Below, piece after piece: positions 50,903-62,570 of a stretch of 64,000 nucleotides of DNA (position 1 is the first letter of the stretch; every line of letters starts with the position of its first letter). The position numbers and the translations under genes were made by a program. This stretch comes from Oscarella lobularis (Eukaryota; Porifera; Homoscleromorpha; Homosclerophorida; Oscarellidae). Under the pieces are notes generated by a model. That model saw nothing but the letters and a program-made list of their open reading frames with translations, had not been told where the DNA came from and searched no databases. Location of the stretch: contig NC_089176.1 in NCBI RefSeq assembly GCF_947507565.1, forward strand, positions 3,596,001 to 3,660,000, written 5' to 3'.

Positions 50903-51694
50903 TCATTTGAGCTGGCCGACGGCGTGAAACGCGGCGACGTTGCCCTTGTATCGAGGTAATATCTCGAAATCGACGAGCTCGATTCCGGCATTCTCTAGGG
51001 CCTCCTTGATGATGTCCTTCGTCAGAGGCAAGGAGAAGAATGTCGTGTCTTTTCCGACGGCGTAGCATCTTTCCTCGAGGCCTCCGTTGAGCACGAACCA
51101 GCCCTCGGTCTTCAAGAAACCGGCCAGCTTCCGAACCGCTTCTCTAAACTCGTCGTGAGTCGAGCAAGCCGTCTCCAAGCAAAGAGACGAACTGACGACG
51201 TCGAAAGATCTATCGTAGCCGTCGCCTATCGGCTTTTCGGCGTGAACGTCGCACGGCAGAAGCGAGCAGAGTCGGGCCTTGAGTTCTTTAGCCCTTTTCT
51301 CCGCCGCGCTCTCGTGGGGATTCTGTTCGAGAACGCGAACTACGTAGTCGAAAAAGGGGCCCCAGTTGTGAGCTTGGGGATCGCCTCTTTTCCACGAATC
51401 CAACGCCTCCAACCAGGCGGGGGTATAATCGGTGAGAACGATTCTCGATGCGTACGGTGCGGCGCTAATCAGATGAGAAACCACCGCACCGCCACCGAAT
51501 TCTAGGATAGACGCCGAATGAGAGGCAAATCCAGCCGTTTCCGTGTAAAATTCGTGCATCTTTTTCAGTGTAAAGACTTCGGTCAGGCTCTTTTCTGCTG
51601 TGAAGACCGATTTGCTGTAGTAGGTTTCGAGGTAGGCTTTCGCGTTGAAGTGAGAGAGATAGTCTTCGCCATAGAGCACCGCTTTGTTCGCCAT
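50903..51694 (-). CDS. NNMT-like SAM methyltransferase
   Basis: Single exon, 263 residues. The ATG at 51694 (MANKAVLYGEDYLSHFNAKA) matches the family start YLSHFNPRDYLEKYY of NNMT. SILEFGGGAVVSHLISAAPY is SAM motif I. RIVLTDYTPAWLEALDSWKR matches VVTDYSDQNL. FDVVSSSLCLETACSTHDEF matches the CLDAACPDL block. The C-terminal FFSLPLTKDIIKEALENAGI matches FSSLPLGREAVEAAV. Several codons upstream are open but lack family similarity, so I chose the internal ATG. It is much closer to vertebrate NNMT/INMT than the methyltransferase at 40146. The likely reaction is N-methylation of a small amine such as a pyridine or indole (family knowledge). Convergent with the UBL/armadillo gene, 37 bp apart. Confidence 0.87.
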   Translation of the reverse strand: MANKAVLYGEDYLSHFNAKAYLETYYSKSVFTAEKSLTEVFTLKKMHEFYTETAGFASHSASILEFGGGAVVSHLISAAPYASRIVLTDYTPAWLEALDSWKRGDPQAHNWGPFFDYVVRVLEQNPHESAAEKRAKELKARLCSLLPCDVHAEKPIGDGYDRSFDVVSSSLCLETACSTHDEFREAVRKLAGFLKTEGWFVLNGGLEERCYAVGKDTTFFSLPLTKDIIKEALENAGIELVDFEILPRYKGNVAAFHAVGQLK

Positions 51695-52115
51695 CGAGGA
51701 ATAATAGTTGTGCCTTTGAGAGTAATTGTAATTGGCTAAAGCGTAAAGGAACTGTCGGTAAAAATCGTCACCTGACCACAAGTGACCACAGCATGCAGTT
51801 ATGCAGCAGGAAGCCCCACGAATTCATAGACAATAGAGTCAAGACTAAAAGTTGGAGCCTTGGAGGCAAGAGCTTTTGAGTGGAAGAAATGCATTGTATG
51901 CGTCTCCATACTACGACGGCAATCATCGTCACTTGAGACGTATTAGGTAGTTTCGCGGCAGAGGGGCGGATGGAACGATCACACGCTATAAGTGGCGTCA
52001 TCTGACGATCACGCAACGAACACGTGAATTGTGGCCATGGACTTGGCAATAAAATTCAACATAAAGACCTAGAAAGCTACTCCTGTTCAGATTTAAATAG
52101 TGTCTCTCTGGAACA
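51695..52115. other. Intergenic region, no supported gene
   Basis: About 420 bp between the methyltransferase start and the POGLUT stop. It should contain the methyltransferase promoter and POGLUT 3' untranslated region. No exon, repeat or RNA gene is visible. Confidence 0.6.
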
Positions 52116-53864
52116 TTAGAGCTCATCTTTTCCCTTCTTCTAAAGGAGCACCCCTTATTATTCATATCCAAGCATACACCTGTGCTAACCTTTTCGTGAC
52201 TGCACTCGCATTCCTTTGGCTGTTCAAGCAGTTCCATGCCATCGCGCACCTTTGGCTTAGTCTTCAGCCTTTTACTATACTCCTACACAGGCGGTGATTC
52301 TTCCTTCAGACTCGACCCTATCTCAGCTTACATAGAACAATTTCTGCAAATAACAGTAGATATCAGGAGGCATGAGATGATCACGAACAAACTGCTGCCC
52401 ATTTCGACCAATCTGACGGGCCTGAAAAAAATTCCTAGTCTTTGAAAAATTTATGTATATACCATACCTCTTCATCGTGGCTTCTGGCCCACTCAATTTT
52501 CTCTATCACATCGCTGAGGTCACTCTTTAGGGGAATGTAGTGAACCCAAGGTTCCAGTTCATTGTAAAAGTGCTCATAGTAGGACGAGTCCTGCTTGAAG
52601 ACGACAGCGTCGCCTGCTAACAAGTAGGGCAATCGATACGCGGCCACAGTCCCGTCGATATTGATTTGATACTTATACTAATAGAAGTGATCAATATACT
52701 GTGTCAATAGCATCAATTTATTCACCTTGAAGAAATCAAAAAATGAAATATGCTTCACTTTTGGCCCATACTTCTTCTCGTCGTGTTCAAAAAAGAAGAA
52801 ATTCGTCAGCGCCGCGTCGAACATATCCGTTCGATTTCTCGCCATGGAAACGAAATCGAGTCGCTCCTGACGACTATCGCGCCCGCGCCAAAATCCCTTC
52901 TCCACCTTCTCATCCCACGACGGTCCCGTATTGCCCTGTACGGAGAGCAAGTCCAACGACACGCGTCCGAGCATCTCCATCGTCGACTGCGTGACGTCGT
53001 ACGTCGGCATGACGATATCGCCACTCTCCGTCGAACCGCACCACGAAAAAATCGGCAAAAACGGACGCGCAATCGCGACGGGATAATCGCCCAAATTGAC
53101 GAAGAATTCGACGTCAGGAAGCCGAACTTTTCGCGCCAACGACAACAGAATCGCGTCGCTGAATTGTTTGAAGCCGACGATACTACCGAGCGTCGTGCGA
53201 TAAACCCTATTCTTGACGATCGTGTAGTGAGCGAAGCTCCCGTCACGGAATCGATCCCGCATCGTCGTCACGGTCGCGTCCAAATCGATCGAAGCGACGT
53301 CGAAATGGGACAGGCTCGCGCGCACTTGCGGCTCGCTCGCTCGACAGTTCATCGACGCTCGCCACGCGGTCGCATTTCGCGTCGAACACGCGCAATCTTC
53401 GTGACGCACGGGCCCGACGAGTCGATAGGGCGACGCGTCGAGATGAACGCCGTCGCTGTTCGTTATTTCGACGTGTACTTCGTCGTGCGTCGCGTAGAGG
53501 CGATAGCGAACGATGAACGTTCCGTCTCGCCTATCGAGCTTGTCGATCCACACGCGAATGCGTCCCGAATCGCGCGAGGGTTCTCCGCGCACGCGAATGA
53601 TGAACGATTCGATGCCCGGCGACGTCGTGTAGCTGCCGAAAATCGTTTTATCGAGTGAGTCGGTCTATTTATTGTCCTTTCTGCTTACTTTATTCCTTGC
53701 TCGTTTGCCGCTTGGAGGAAGAAGTATCGCACGGGAAGTGGGCCCCCGTTTTGGAGTCCGGGGCCCCATAGGGTGCTCTTTTTGCCAAGCGGTTCGCTTG
53801 TGCCCTTTTCGACCGTACTGCTCAGTAGTAAACCGGTCAAAATCACGGCTTTTGTGAGCCACAT
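52116..53864 (-). CDS. POGLUT2: Protein O-glucosyltransferase 2/3 (KDELC type), ER, ends in KDEL
   Basis: ER glycosyltransferase that adds O-glucose to EGF repeats of Notch-type and fibrillin proteins. The ATG at 53862-53864 opens a signal peptide ([20 protein letters not shown]) followed by [20 protein letters not shown], the family's filamin-like domain. A 56-bp intron (about 53687-53632) leads to [20 protein letters not shown] and [20 protein letters not shown]. The CAP10 catalytic domain follows: [114 protein letters not shown]-terminal exons read [20 protein letters not shown] and then KKGKDEL with TAA at 52116-52118. POGLUT2 versus POGLUT3 is undecided. Confidence 0.92.
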
Positions 53865-54026
53865 CCTCTCGCGGCGCGGTTTATTTACTTATTTATTCAC
53901 GGTGTCGAATCGAAATTCCAATTTCACGCGTGCATCGAGTTGTCCGACGATCGAAACACCTCAAGTCGCACGTCCTAAAGATTTCTAAAGATTTCTCACG
54001 TGACAGCCCCAATACTGTAGCCGGAA

Positions 54027-56829
54027 ATGCTGAGCGTTCCATCTATCGTCGGATCGAAGGGAAGTGATTTGTACAAAAAGTTCGTCTGGGATGAGATTCT
54101 GAGGGTAGTCGGCGCGATCGCTTCCGTTTTGGTGATCATCAGCCTTGGGGAGGAGTTCTTCTTCAATCGAGGTCTCAGCTGCTTCGTGCCCTCCGAAACG
54201 AATCGAGATCAAGCTCACTACATCATGCAGTGGTGCACTCGTCTCGTTCGAGAAATCGATCGTCTTCCCATGATCCTTTTCGGTCAGAGTCTCGCCCTAC
54301 TCGCTCCCCATCTCATATGGGAGACGTACGCGTCTCCAGCGCTGGCGCAATTCTTTACGATGACTCCCTCTCTTTCGCGTCTTCGCGATCGCAAATCGGG
54401 TCAGTATAGCTACGAGACGGTTCAGATTGTTAAACTCCTCCAGAACGCATATCGAAACCAAAAGTCATTGTTTATCACTTATCAATTGAAATTGTGGGTG
54501 CAGTTTGCCGGTAGCTTAGGTTTCCTCATCGGCCAAGTCTTCGTTTACTATCTCAGTAATAAATTTGAGGAAGATCTTTCGTGTGAAGGGATATATCTCG
54601 GCGAGAATGTCATTGCACCTCTTTATACGACGTACGCGAATGTTTCGGATCAGTTTACTGTTCAGTGCACGTACACGACTGCGTCGCTGATGAGAACTAT
54701 TTGGATTATTAATCTTGTCGCTTTGTCTGTTGCCTTGATCGTTACTGGATTTGCTTTGGCCTGGTGCTTTTTCTGGCATTGGGATGAGTTAGATCCTGTT
54801 AGTAGGGCTCGGTTTGCGTACTTTCTTTCAATGAATCCTGGTGCCGTACTGCATGCAAAAGATCGAGACGAGAAGGAGACGACAGATGACTCTGAGAATC
54901 TTGGCGCTCAGAGCGACTCAAATGATATAAACAGAAACGACTCTGAGAATCTTGGCGCTCAGAGCGACTCAAATGATATAAACAAAAAGAAGAGAAACGA
55001 CTCTAATAATAATAATAAGAAGACGAAAAGCAGTCAATATTATAATCCGTCGTCAAAGTACAGACGAAAAGCCAGGATTTCGAATGATTTGGATTTCTTG
55101 GTGATGCTGCTCTTCTGCAAGGATCGAGGCCTGGGAGAATCATTTTTTGAAGTACAAATTGACGTTGCCATTGAAAGCCTGTGGGCAGCTGAATTCGACA
55201 ATTACACTAGCTATTTTTCCGAGTCTGAAGTTACCAACACTTCTGAATCAGAGTCTCCGAAGCCCAGACGCAATTCGGCATCGAACAAAAGAAAAGAGGA
55301 GGAAAACTTGCGAATGATGCTATATGAAAAGTGCTCAAATTACATAAAGACTGGGTGCAAAAAAGAGAAGTTCAAGAAAGCCCTCCATCTCTATTGCGGA
55401 TCAAAGGGTTGCTCTATAAAGTTGCTCTATCTGTGCGAAGACGTGAGTCGTATCAAAGTCTTGTATATTGTTTTTGTCATTTAAAAAATTACAGATGATT
55501 GCTGTGGATTTTAACGAGTTTTACAATCCGGAATCGGCGCCAACTCCGGAAGAGCGACTTAATCAGAAAGTGACGAATGCAGTCAAGGGCATGTTGCGGA
55601 AACTTGAATTGGGTAATTATTTCCCAATTAATAATAAGTCGATCAATCGCAGCGTTTCTTTATGCTTAGATGGGGGAGAAAAAAATCGCGAACTCATCAG
55701 TTCGTTGAGCTCGATCGCAGAGAAGCTCAACTTGGATATTTTTACAGAAGAAACGCCCGGTTTGTCTGGCACGGCCAATGCCATAGTTGAAGAGAAGTTT
55801 GCTACTATGAGCTTTATGCGAGTTCCGGAGAACATTATGAGTAAAGATGGCAAAGAGTCTGCTCAGGTAAGACTGATGTGCTCGCTTAAATAATTAACAT
55901 GATTTCTTAGTTTACTCGAAACTTGGCTAAAAGGAGGGCTGAACCACAGCCACAGTCCAATTATCATCAGTATGACCTAGTAGTTATTACCTGCTTGGAG
56001 CCTCACTTTAGAGTTAGCGCAGGTAAGGAAGAAGATTTCAAAATACAATTAAATTTAGTTGGAGAGATGTGGTTAGCTCGTGCTGTATTGGGCACTTTGT
56101 TTGGAAGACCGGAGTTGATTTCTCATGACTGTCTTTTTCTTATTGTCACTCGAAGCGAGGATACGGAAATTCTTAAGGAAATGAGAGCCGTAGTAGAACG
56201 GTGAGTTTTGTCTAACTACTAGAATGACTGTTCACGCGTGGCATTTGTTAGGAGACGCGAGCGGCGTAAGGAGTCTGATGAATTTCCATTACTGCAGCAA
56301 AGTTCTGGTGCTGAAGTTACTTTGACAATCGCAATGATTGAATATCTCAAAGTGGAGGCCAGTTCCCAAAGTGAAGCCAACTCTGTAATATATTGTTCAA
56401 TTAACTAGCTACCTTGTAATTTACGAGACCATTTGCAGACAAGCTCTGAAAGAAACTCAACGGAAAGTGATAAGGTGAACGCAAAATGGTACGATATTCT
56501 GATTTGAGAAATTATTTAGCGTGAGTCACAGTCCGGAGATAACGCTTCCACAGCTGAGAATGACGTAAACGTACATTTAGTAGGCGTGTACATGTCTGAT
56601 TTGAGGTTTTAGGATGGGTCACAATCAAGGACGTCGAAGGGTTCTAACAATAGTCAAACTGCCTCAACTGAGGATGACGTAAACGTACAATTGATATGTC
56701 TGATTGCGATTTTTACCTCTACTTGTTTAGCGTGGGTCAAGCACCAGAGGTTCTGAAGACACTTGTCTCTCGGTATTCGTACTTATGACTAAAAACTCAA
56801 ACACACAAGCAAACCTATTTCTAGATTGA
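54027..56829 (+). CDS. Four-TM channel-like protein, pannexin/innexin/LRRC8 type (copy 2)
   Basis: Paralogue of the gene at 21665, same strand. The ATG at 54027 gives MLSVPSIVGSKGSDLYKKFV. Loop 1 cysteines are in RGLSCFV and MQWCTR. TM2 reads RLPMILFGQSLALLAPHLIW. The cytoplasmic loop is followed by TM3 (KLWVQFAGSLGFLIGQVFVY), loop 2 cysteines in EDLSCEG and TVQCTYT, and TM4 (IWIINLVALSVALIVTGFAL). An acidic insertion holds a nearly perfect 2x repeat (DSENLGAQSDSNDIN, about 54885-54980). Then DLDFLVMLLFCKDRGLGESF and HLYCGSKGC as in copy 1. Exon 2 starts at 55494 (MIAVDFNEFYNPES). Later exons read VVITCLEPHFRVSA and LARAVLGTLFGRPELISHDC. The 3' end is a series of short phase-0 exons with Ser-rich repeats, with the stop at 56827-56829. 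Role as a large-pore channel is inferred from architecture. Confidence 0.65.
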
Positions 56830-56959
56830 AAAAAATGGAACAGAAGAAAATGGAACAGATGTTTAATTTTATCCGTCGTCATGCGATCACGTCATCGCAG
56901 GTAACAATGCACGTGACGTCACTTATGTGGGAGACATTCTTCTCTACACCGCTACTAGT

Positions 56960-59900
56960 ATGTACTCTTCGAATCGCAGTAAACGCGCGAACTCGACGCC
57001 AGGTCTCGCGATCCGACAGTTCGTCGCCTTAGCACTTCTCTCCTTTACCCTCCCAACGCCACATCTCGCTATGACCGTTCGCAGCGATTGCAATTTCGGG
57101 CATTCCGTCTCAAAACGACTGACGCCGAGTCCGACCCCACCGCCGGGCTGCTCTTTCATCGGAGGCCTTTTCTCCGTACATCAAGACAAGAGGGAACGCA
57201 CAGGGATGAAGTACCGGTGTTCTCTGTCGCACTTCGATCGCTTCGGAGTCGAACAGGCGGAAGCGCTCATCTTCGCCGCCGAAATTCTACGCACCACGCT
57301 CAATCGAACGACAATCAGCGGACATTCGATATACGATTCGTGCGGTCTCGTACCGCCGACAGAGGTCGTCCCATCCGAATCGCGCTGCGTTGAAGATCAA
57401 GCGCGAGCTCTCAACTCGCCCGACACCGCCGCCGAATGCGCCCTCGCCACCGTCGTCGGCCCGTTCTATCGCGGCGACGGAAGCGATTCGTTCGCTTATA
57501 TATACGATGATCCTAACGGCCCATTGCCCGTGTACGAAAATCTGCTCATCGGAGAGAACCGCGGCGTTTTATCTCTCGTCGACGAACCGTTTGTTCCACA
57601 GCTCCAGCTGCCGATTATTAGAAATCAAATTGTTTATATGCAACCGAGTTGCGAGTTGCAGGCGAGCGCCGCCGTCGAGTTTCTTCTCGCCGCTCGTTGG
57701 CAGAGAGTCGCCGTCGTCGTCAGCGGCGACGCGTGCGGCGAGGCGAATCGGGAGGCGTTCAAAGAAGAGATTCGGAGTCGGCGTCTCGAGTGCGATATCG
57801 ATGCCGAATATCATCCATCGAACGATTCGTCAGTGAAAATGACGTTGTTGAGTGACTTCATCAATCTCTGGCGGCATCGTCTCGACGAATCGAATTCGCC
57901 TCGTGCCGTCGTCGTGCTTTCGAGCGTGCCTTTCGCTTTGAATTTTTTTGAGGGTTACTTTCATTTTGAGACGATGAACGCGACGTCGTTCGGTTTTCTG
58001 TTGGGCGACTTTTGGGGCGATCCGGACGACGCCGACGAGTTGTACGACCTTTTGATGCGCGTGACGGAGACGGCGCGCAGCGTCGTCGCTCTGCGCACCG
58101 TCACGAACGGATTGGACGAATTTCAGGAGCACATGACTTCGATTCGCGCCAATTCGACGGAAATTCGACGAAATTCACTTCTAGCCGATTATTGGGAGAA
58201 CTATTTCAATTGCAGCATTTCGGAAGGAACGTGTGACAATACGACGTCATTGCCCCGCGTCGATCGTCCAATTTTGAGAAATTATAAGACGTCGTTGGTA
58301 ATCGACAGCGTTTTTCTCCTCTCAGCGTACATCGACTCGTATGCGTTTTCTCCACTTCAATTTTTTACGAACAAAGCGACCAGCATCTTTATTTACAACA
58401 TGAGAGAAGAAACGACGAACGTGAGTTCGTGGACGGGAAATCAAGTGCGCATTGGAAGCGTAGGAAGCAGCGTTGATAGGCAACCCGTGACGTGGTCGTA
58501 TGAATTTCTCGCTTGGATGCGAGAGACAGGACGAAATCGATCGTTTTCTTACGGAGTGTGGACGTTCTACGACAAAGCGGCGGACGGCAACAGCAGCTTG
58601 CGACTCAATGACGACGTCAACGTCACGATTTGGGCTCCGGAACTGTTGTCTCGTCTGGAAATTTGTCCAACTCCTACGACCGCTAATGAATCCGAACGTC
58701 CAACAGCTTCAAGTCATGAATCCGAAAGTCCAAGTTCGTCTCCAACGGCGTCGCTGAATGAGGCTATTAGTATAATTCCGGCTATAGCTATTCCTCTAGT
58801 CGTTCTTCTGCTTCACGTCGTCGTGTTTGCGTGCAGCATTTGCGTCTTTGGATTGGTGGCGATTCGGCAAAACTTCGCGTCCCTGCTTTTTATTTTCCCC
58901 CTCCTTCTCACACTGGCGTCCGTCTTGGTGAGCATTCTTGTCGCCGTTGACGGATTTAGTCCGTGTCAGTGCGAAACGTTGGCTTTGGATTTCGTTATCA
59001 ACGCTCTCTCGGTTCTCTGCTTTGCCGCTGTATTTGTCGAAGCTCTGTCCTGCCTTGTTCGCGGGGTGTTTAACAGGCTTCAAGTTAAAATAGTTCTTGT
59101 CATCCTCATATGTTCTCTGGAGTTGATCATAGCGGCTATTGGAAGTTTCCGTGGTATTCGTCCCATGAAGCGGACAAATGCGGCGGAACAGTGTCTAGTC
59201 GCTCGAAGTAAAGCTTTTCCTCTTCTCCCGTACTGGATCAACGCTGCCATAGTCATCGGAATAGCGATTGTTATTTGGATAACATATGCAAAGGGGTACC
59301 AAAGTCGACTCAAAGGCAGATCTGTTATTGAATCCGGTGTCGCCTCTCTACTTGGAATCCTATATATAGTTGGAATCTGTCTCATTTCTTGGGCGGGTGA
59401 CTGCAAGAGCCAAGCGTACTGGCTCGTCGTTCTGGCCGCCTTTCCTGCCATGGTCACGTTCTACGTTACCGCCTTTTTCATCTGGAATAGATATTCGTTT
59501 GCGAAGAAGAACAGATCGCTTCCGGGAGAGATAGAGGGTATATAAGGCGGACTATTAATTTTTTTACAATCTTGATTTGGTTGCTTTGTAGGAAGGAGTC
59601 GTCTTCCCAGAGATCCTTCGCATCAATATGTTGACAAGGCTGGCAATCCGTTGGCTATCAGTATGAACCCGGTTAGCTATTGGGACGAAGATATCATTGC
59701 GGAAATCAGTAGCGTTATTATTACGCCCTCGCGCATCCAACAAGGAATCCGCATTGGAAGAGGTACGATGATCGCAACGTCTTAATTTTATTGATTTGTA
59801 TAGCATTGATTTATCAGGAAACTTTGGCTACGTACATAAAGGAGTGATGGACTCTAGTATGATAATTGCCGTCAAGTCTGTCCAAGGTACGTTTACCTAA

Positions 59901-61089
59901 TAAGGAGAAAGAGAGAGACATAAATTCTCTAATTTTTTTAAAAGATGAAATGAATCGTAAGGAAGTGAATGACTTTATTCGCGAGGGTCTGCAGATGCGC
60001 GACTTCAAGCATCCGAACGTTATGGAATTGTACGGAATCTGCTGGTCTGATGATCCGTCTCATCCCAATCATCGCTCGCCGTTTATCGTATTGCCTTATA
60101 TGGAACTTGGCGATTTGAAAATGTATCTTCGCAAGTGTCGACCCGGACACAAACCCAAGCCAGGCGTCGAAGAAATTCCCAAACAGGTTAGCGTCTCACT
60201 CACTACATTTTGTTGTTCATAAGTCAATACTTGATTTTGTAGCTGAGAAATGTGTCTCTAGTGCAGTTGGTCAAATTTTCTCATCAGATTGCTAAGGGTA
60301 TGAACTATATATCCAACAAAGGAATTGTCCATCGCGACTTGGCGGCAAGAAACTGCATGTACACATATAATACATCAAAATACTTTTTTTCTTTGATTGT
60401 TGTTTTGGGGGATAGGGTCAACTGGGATTTGGAAGTCAAAGTAGCCGACTTTGGCTTATCGAGAGCACTAAAAGAAGGCAAAGATTACTACCGCTTGGGT
60501 CGAGGCGGGCAGCTGCCGGTTCGCTGGATGGCATTAGAAAGTCTTCTCGACCTCGTCTTTACGGCGAAATCGGATGTGGTACGTGTGTTCTTCCGGTTCG
60601 TTTTCGCGCGAATGTCTTTGTGCGTTGTAGTGGTCGTACGGAGTGACGATGTGGGAAGTGATGACGCTCGCAATGGTACCGTATCCTGGTGTGTCCAATT
60701 CGGGCGTGGTTGCCTTCTTGAAGTCTGGCAGCCGCCTTGAAAAGCCAGACGAATGTCCAACGGAAATGTGAGTTTTTTCTCTAGTAGTGTAAATGTGGGG
60801 CTACAGTAGTTTTTTTCCCGTCTACAGGTACCATATTATGTTGCAGTGTTGGGCAGCGGAGCCGGATGAGCGGCTCACGTTCGCCGAAATTGTCAATACG
60901 CTAGAGGAATATCTTACAGAACTAGTGAATTATTTTGACCTGGAAGCAGAAGACAGTAAAGAAAAGGATCCATACGCTCGTTGGAGTCTGGCAGCCAAGG
61001 GATACTCTGAAAGGGAAGAAATGACGTTGGAGAGGGAAGGCGTAGAGGAAGAAATTACAGAGGAGAACGAGAACGAAATCGAAGTGTGA
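56960..61089 (+). CDS. Venus-flytrap + seven-TM (class C-like GPCR) fused to a TAM/AXL-like tyrosine kinase
   Basis: Exon 1 (56960-59537, 859 codons) encodes a signal segment (QFVALALLSFTLPTP), a periplasmic-binding-like Venus flytrap (AEALIFAAEILRTTLNRTTI, ALATVVGPFYRGDGSDSFAY, ASAAVEFLLAARWQRVAVVV), a Ser/Thr/Pro linker and seven TM segments at about residues 602-848 (first AIAIPLVVLLLHVVVFACSI, last YWLVVLAAFPAMVTFYVTAF). A 54-bp phase-1 intron (59538-59591) leads in frame to RSRLPRDPSHQYVDKAGNPL, then a complete tyrosine kinase: IGRGNFGYVHKG loop, IIAVKSVQ lysine, [99 protein letters not shown]. The kinase resembles AXL/MER/TYRO3 most. An acidic tail ends at TGA 61087-61089. Total about 1,240 residues. 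No separate start exists for the kinase part. Confidence 0.82.
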
Positions 61090-61304
61090 TTGACCGGCCA
61101 CTCACTATAGATTCATCACTGGATTAGCCAGCTTTAACGGCAGCGGAGTCTCCTGCTCTTTAGAGTAAGTGTAATCCACCCCAGAAACCACTTCTAATAA
61201 TTAATAAGTCAGTTTGCAACAGCATTATTCTTTTGATACAGTTGGCGTCATGCAATTCAAAAAGATATTTCTAGCAATAATTACAAAAGAAACAGCACAC
61301 ATAG

Positions 61305-61814
61305 TTATTCTTTTTTCTTTGACGCAGGCCCGCCTCGACCACCGCAGACCAATAATCGTCCTGGTCTCGCAGCGTGATCATCTCCGTCTTCCATCATCAG
61401 CGAATCATCTTCCATCTCGTCGTCGTCGTTTCCTATGGGAGGCGATCGGCGCGTCGCGTCGCGGACGCGCGCGCGATTGCCGACGAGCGCGTACAAAAGG
61501 GGCACGGACGTCGTGACGTCATCGTCGGCGATGCCGAGCTCGCGCGTCAAAAAGCGACGATCGAGCGGCTCTTTCGGCTGTCCCGTTTCCGAAAGAAGCA
61601 CGGAACGCGTGTACTGGTATCGATTGAATTCGAGATATTCTCGAATTAGCTCGTTGATGAGGAGATTCTCGTTCGAAAGTTTTGGCTTCGGTGCGCTGTC
61701 TTCGTCGAGTGCCTTGAAGAGTTCAGCGCGAATTCGCGCTCGTACTTGACCTAGAACTCCTCTCGATTCCAACGTTTCCTTTAGGACCGTCGTCAAGTCG
61801 TCGAGCGTCGTCAT
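61305..61814 (-). CDS. CEP20: CEP20/FOPNL (FOR20) centrosomal LisH protein
   Basis: Centriolar satellite/basal body protein needed for ciliogenesis in vertebrates. Single exon, 169 residues, ATG at 61814. TTLDDLTTVLKETLESRGVL then GQVRARIRAELFKALDED matches the N-terminal helices of FOPNL. The LisH motif is NLLINELIREYLEFNRYQYT followed by RSVLLSETGQPKEPLDRRFL, nearly identical to the vertebrate protein. SVPLLYALVGNRAR completes the conserved part. The C-terminal acidic and basic tail (NDDDEMEDDSLMMEDGDDHA) is lineage-specific. Divergent from RPL38, about 200 bp between starts, so the two probably share a promoter. Confidence 0.93.
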   Translation of the reverse strand: MTTLDDLTTVLKETLESRGVLGQVRARIRAELFKALDEDSAPKPKLSNENLLINELIREYLEFNRYQYTRSVLLSETGQPKEPLDRRFLTRELGIADDDVTTSVPLLYALVGNRARVRDATRRSPPIGNDDDEMEDDSLMMEDGDDHAARPGRLLVCGGRGGPASKKKE

Positions 61815-62014
61815 CTCTTTCAAACTGTCTTGGTCACGCGACTAGCTATCGACGACGACGAGTTCCCGTACCGCGTTTCGTGGCCGTCTCGTTTGCAGGT
61901 ATGGAATCCGCCGTTTGGCGAGCGATCGCAGGTTGTACGCTTTTCAAATGATTATTTTAGGTTTCTACTTTTTAGTTTGAGTTGGCTGCGCGGTGAACGA
62001 CGCTTCTCGAAAGC

Positions 62015-62365
62015 ATGGTAATGTAGTACGGTCGTTGGCCGTCAACTCTCTCCTTCACGTCTGTGTTTCATCGTTCTTAGCCGAAAGAAATAAAAGAGAT
62101 AAAGGACTTTCTACTGACAGCAAGACGGACGGACGCTAAATGTAAGGCTAGGACCCCTTTTAGGGGTACGATACTTCGCGCACGATCCACGCTTATTCGT
62201 TTTTTGTGCACAGCGGTCAAGATCATGAAGACACGACAGAAAGTGAAATTCAAGGTCCGCTGCAGTCGATACCTCTACACCCTCGTGGTGACGGATCACG
62301 AGAAGGCGGAGAAACTGAAGCAGTCTCTCCCACCCGGACTCTCAGTGAAGGAACTGAAAAGCTAA
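62015..62365 (+). CDS. RPL38: Ribosomal protein L38 (eL38)
   Basis: Large ribosomal subunit protein, about 71 residues. Exon 1 contains only the ATG (62015-62017), directly followed by GT. Exon 2 starts at 62081 ([20 protein letters not shown]) and ends near 62140. Exon 3 starts near 62212 ([49 protein letters not shown]) with the stop at 62363-62365. The sequence is nearly identical to other animal eL38 proteins. An intron directly after the start codon is common in ribosomal protein genes. Divergent from CEP20. Confidence 0.95.
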
Positions 62366-62570
62366 GGAGTTTGAATCTGTACTCTCGTCCACCAATAGTA
62401 TAAAAAATAAAATAAATAAAAAATGCGTTGGGAGTAAAGGGAGGGGTTGGTATCCGGGATTGTTTCTTTATCGCTTGTGTCGAATTCGCGACGGCTTTCG
62501 TTTTCCCACGATCATGCACTCAATTCGAACGCTAGACTAATTGAGAAAGTCCGAACACACTCGCGTCCAA

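Noticed and set aside
52750-53658. Long plus-strand open frame of 302 codons, rich in Arg
   Set aside because: It is the antisense shadow of the POGLUT2/3 coding exon, whose protein is clearly recognisable on the minus strand.
59538-59591. Stop codon at the end of the 7TM open frame, suggesting the receptor and kinase are two genes
   Set aside because: The stop lies inside a typical 54-bp GT-AG intron of matching phase; the kinase exons have no own start and only 54 bp separate the two parts.
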